Shown here piece by piece: positions 63,201 through 64,000 of a DNA stretch of 64,000 nucleotides. Each line of letters begins with the position of its first letter. The first letter of the stretch is position 1. The notes below the pieces were generated by a model. That model saw nothing but the letters and a program-made list of their open reading frames with translations, did no database searches and had not been told where the DNA came from. The DNA is from Amycolatopsis decaplanina DSM 44594 (lineage in GTDB: Bacteria > Actinomycetota > Actinomycetes > Mycobacteriales > Pseudonocardiaceae). Position numbers and translations under genes: made by a program. The DNA is taken from contig NZ_AOHO01000065.1 in the NCBI RefSeq assembly GCF_000342005.1, positions 1 to 64,000 of the forward strand, written 5' to 3'.

Positions 63201-64000
63201 CCGGCGAGCCCGATCCCGGCGATGCCGATCTCCCCCAGTTCGCCCGCGGCCAGCGCCTTCGGCTCGTCCGGATCGAGGATGACGACCGAATAGGTGGGCA
63301 AGGGCACCCCGATGGTCACCGGCCGATCCGGTCGCAGCACCGACCACGTCGCGGTGACAGTGGCCTCTGTCGGCCCGTAGACATTGAGGAAACGTCTGTC
63401 CGCGCGATACCAGCGGCGCACGAGATCTTCGGGGCACGCTTCACCGGACACGAGGAGGAACCGCAGCAGCGGCAGGTCCTCGTCGAGACTGGCCAGCAGC
63501 GTCGGGACGCAGCACAACGCGGTGACCCGGTTCTCCCGCAGGAATTCGAGGAGGTCGTGGCCGACCAGGGCGGCGCCGCCGGGCTTCGGCACGAGCGTCG
63601 CTCCGCACAGCAACGGCACCCAGATCTCCTCGACCGAGAAGTCGAACGCGATCGTCATGCCCTGGTAGATTCGGTCGGTGCCCTGGATGCCGTAGACGTC
63701 GGCGGCGACCCGGACGAAGTTGCAGATCGAAGCGTGGTCGATCGTCACGCCTTTAGGCCGCCCCGTAGAGCCGGACGTGTAGACGACGTAACAGAGTTCG
63801 TCCGCCGGAGTGCCCTTCTCCGCCGCGCTGAGCCGGTCGCCCGGCAGCGCGGCGATCCGGTCCGAGTCCTCGTCGAGGCAGACCAGATCGACGCTGCCGG
63901 GCTCGAACCGGTCGCGCAGGCCGGAGGTCGACACCACGAGCCGGACACCGGCGTCCTGGACGATGTAGGCCAGGCGGTCATCCGGAAATCCCACGTCCAG
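60287..64000 (-). CDS. Poly-amino-acid synthetase, Pls-like NRPS (5' part outside window)
   Basis: At least 1238 residues are inside the window. An adenylation domain comes first (YTSGSTGRPKGV, FDFSVEEIW, NVYGPTEATV, YRTGDLGRI, LTPAGKADRKHLP), then a carrier domain (DDYGADSLLLAKF). The rest is a membrane part with six hydrophobic segments enclosing three soluble left-handed-helix (hexapeptide) domains. This is the plan of epsilon-poly-lysine synthetase (Pls, TIGR02353-like terminal region), which links basic amino acids by isopeptide bonds. No condensation or thioesterase domain is seen, also as in Pls. The coupled DABA aminotransferase suggests diaminobutyrate as monomer. Confidence 0.85.
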   Translation of the reverse strand: MDVGFPDDRLAYIVQDAGVRLVVSTSGLRDRFEPGSVDLVCLDEDSDRIAALPGDRLSAAEKGTPADELCYVVYTSGSTGRPKGVTIDHASICNFVRVAADVYGIQGTDRIYQGMTIAFDFSVEEIWVPLLCGATLVPKPGGAALVGHDLLEFLRENRVTALCCVPTLLASLDEDLPLLRFLLVSGEACPEDLVRRWYRADRRFLNVYGPTEATVTATWSVLRPDRPVTIGVPLPTYSVVILDPDEPKALAAGELGEIGIAGIGLAGGYLNRPDLTERAFIPDFLGIGHNPSHRIYRTGDLGRITPEGEIEYHGRADTQVKIRGYRVELTEIESVLLQIPGIAQAVVETHHPEAGTTELVAYYSLRRDKADIDPGELRRRLAELLPGYMVPAYLEQLDHIPLTPAGKADRKHLPAPSGPRRAGNDVDYVAPATETELHLAEALGGVLGIERISATGHFFDDYGADSLLLAKFCAVVRERGDVAPLSARDVYLNPTIRGLAGLAAPAAQVTVARAEEPLRASSVSYALCGVFQLLAFLAYAAGSGWILDTGFTWISAATGFVESYARAVGVGLVVFVVLSVVPILAKWVVVGRWKPGEIPLWSLGYLRFWTVKTLVRFSPLMLFTGTPLYSWYLRALGADIGEGAVILSRNPPVCTDLLSVGAGTVIRKDAYFSCYRARAGRIQTGRVTLGDHAFVGEMTVLDIGTALGDDAQLGHSSSLNAGQSIPDGESWHGSPARLSAVDYRALGTVPRGRLRPIVFCVSSLLLLLLVTLPVMLGGADVLVDRWFTATADFTSWAFYRGRIADSALLYFGALLAGLTVVLTIPRLLGLFLRPDHVYPLYGRHFAIQRLIARLTNLRTYTYLFGDSSYIVYYLRALGYDLSKVQQTGSNFGVEVKHETPFLSTVGTGTIVSDGLSLLNADFSASSFRLRRTSVAPQAFLGNEIAFPPDARIGRNCLLATKVLVPLDGPVRENVGLLGSPAFEIPRTVRRDTGFEHLGTGDALRQGLRAKNRHNTVTILVYLLVHWLHLFGVLLIGTAAGVLHERLGPLAVGGGIVATLVFSVAFLMLAELAVQGFRALRPRFCSIYDPVFWRHERFWKLSPARYLALFDGTPFKPFLLRRLGVRIGRRVFDDGCAIPERSLVTIGDDCVLNLHTVVQGHSLEDGTFKSDYITIGAGCTLGTGAFVHYGVTMAEAAIAEADAFLMKGTAPPARTRWHANPAVELDTAEEITAARRLP

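Noticed and set aside
1..64000. tRNA, rRNA, riboswitch or true CRISPR features
   Set aside because: None could be recognised on reading; a covariance-model scan would be needed to exclude small RNAs.

Overview
The window is high-GC DNA from a filamentous actinomycete, most likely an Amycolatopsis-like member of the Pseudonocardiaceae. This is inferred from the gene families, the GTG/ATG starts, the frequent ATGA overlaps and the many secreted enzymes; no 16S rRNA or tRNA gene was seen.

Left end (1-8.3 kb): a graveyard of mobile DNA (Tn3-type transposase fragment, DUF6262/TnpC-like fragment, decayed site-specific recombinase, TIGR02391-like fragment) around a secreted ricin-type lectin, a VOC protein and a 1206-residue STAND NTPase with 14 WD40 repeats. 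Region 8.3-11.0 kb: an SSI-type protease inhibitor, a terminator, then a compact RiPP-like locus. It has a 29-residue precursor ending in YHHYIY behind a strong ribosome site, a cytochrome P450 and a translationally coupled GNAT acetyltransferase. It resembles the P450-crosslinked atropopeptide/biarylitide/cittilin type of pathway but has a His-rich core. Region 11-13 kb: a CGNR regulator divergent from an Asp-nucleophile alpha/beta hydrolase.

Region 13.0-28.2 kb is an oxygen-limitation block. The arginine deiminase genes (arcD-A-B-C) run directly into narK-narGHJI and a small cupin gene. Convergent behind them are a PPOX/NimA-like flavoprotein and a flavohaemoglobin NO dioxygenase. DevR/DosR-like palindromes lie upstream of both transcription units. 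Region 28.6-40.2 kb holds a TolB-like anchored protein, two tandem F5/8C-FN3-metallophosphatase paralogues, a PucR regulator with a DadA-like oxidase, a GreA/GreB-type factor, a secreted carboxylesterase and small or broken genes.

Region 40.2-50.6 kb (minus strand) is a nine-gene operon with no hydrogenase genes in view. It encodes a cysteine hydrolase, HypE, HypF, an NDP-sugar epimerase, a DegT aminotransferase, a Nudix hydrolase, an inositol-monophosphatase-like enzyme, an MFS transporter and a condensed CarB-like protein whose ATP-grasp metal ligands are lost. HypE keeps its terminal Cys, so HypF+HypE should still make a Cys-thiocyanate. A specialised-metabolite cyanation or carbamoylation route is the most interesting reading.

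Region 51.8-58.9 kb carries poxB, a second cysteine hydrolase divergent from a GlxA/AraC regulator, a broken ArsR gene, a frameshifted hypothetical gene, a 49-residue orphan peptide, a crystallin-like secreted protein and a methionine aminopeptidase with a striking inverted repeat at its promoter. The right edge (58.9-64 kb) has a diaminobutyrate-type aminotransferase coupled to a poly-lysine-synthetase-like NRPS, which runs off the window and suggests a polycationic isopeptide product. Two families of intergenic palindromes recur between genes across the window.
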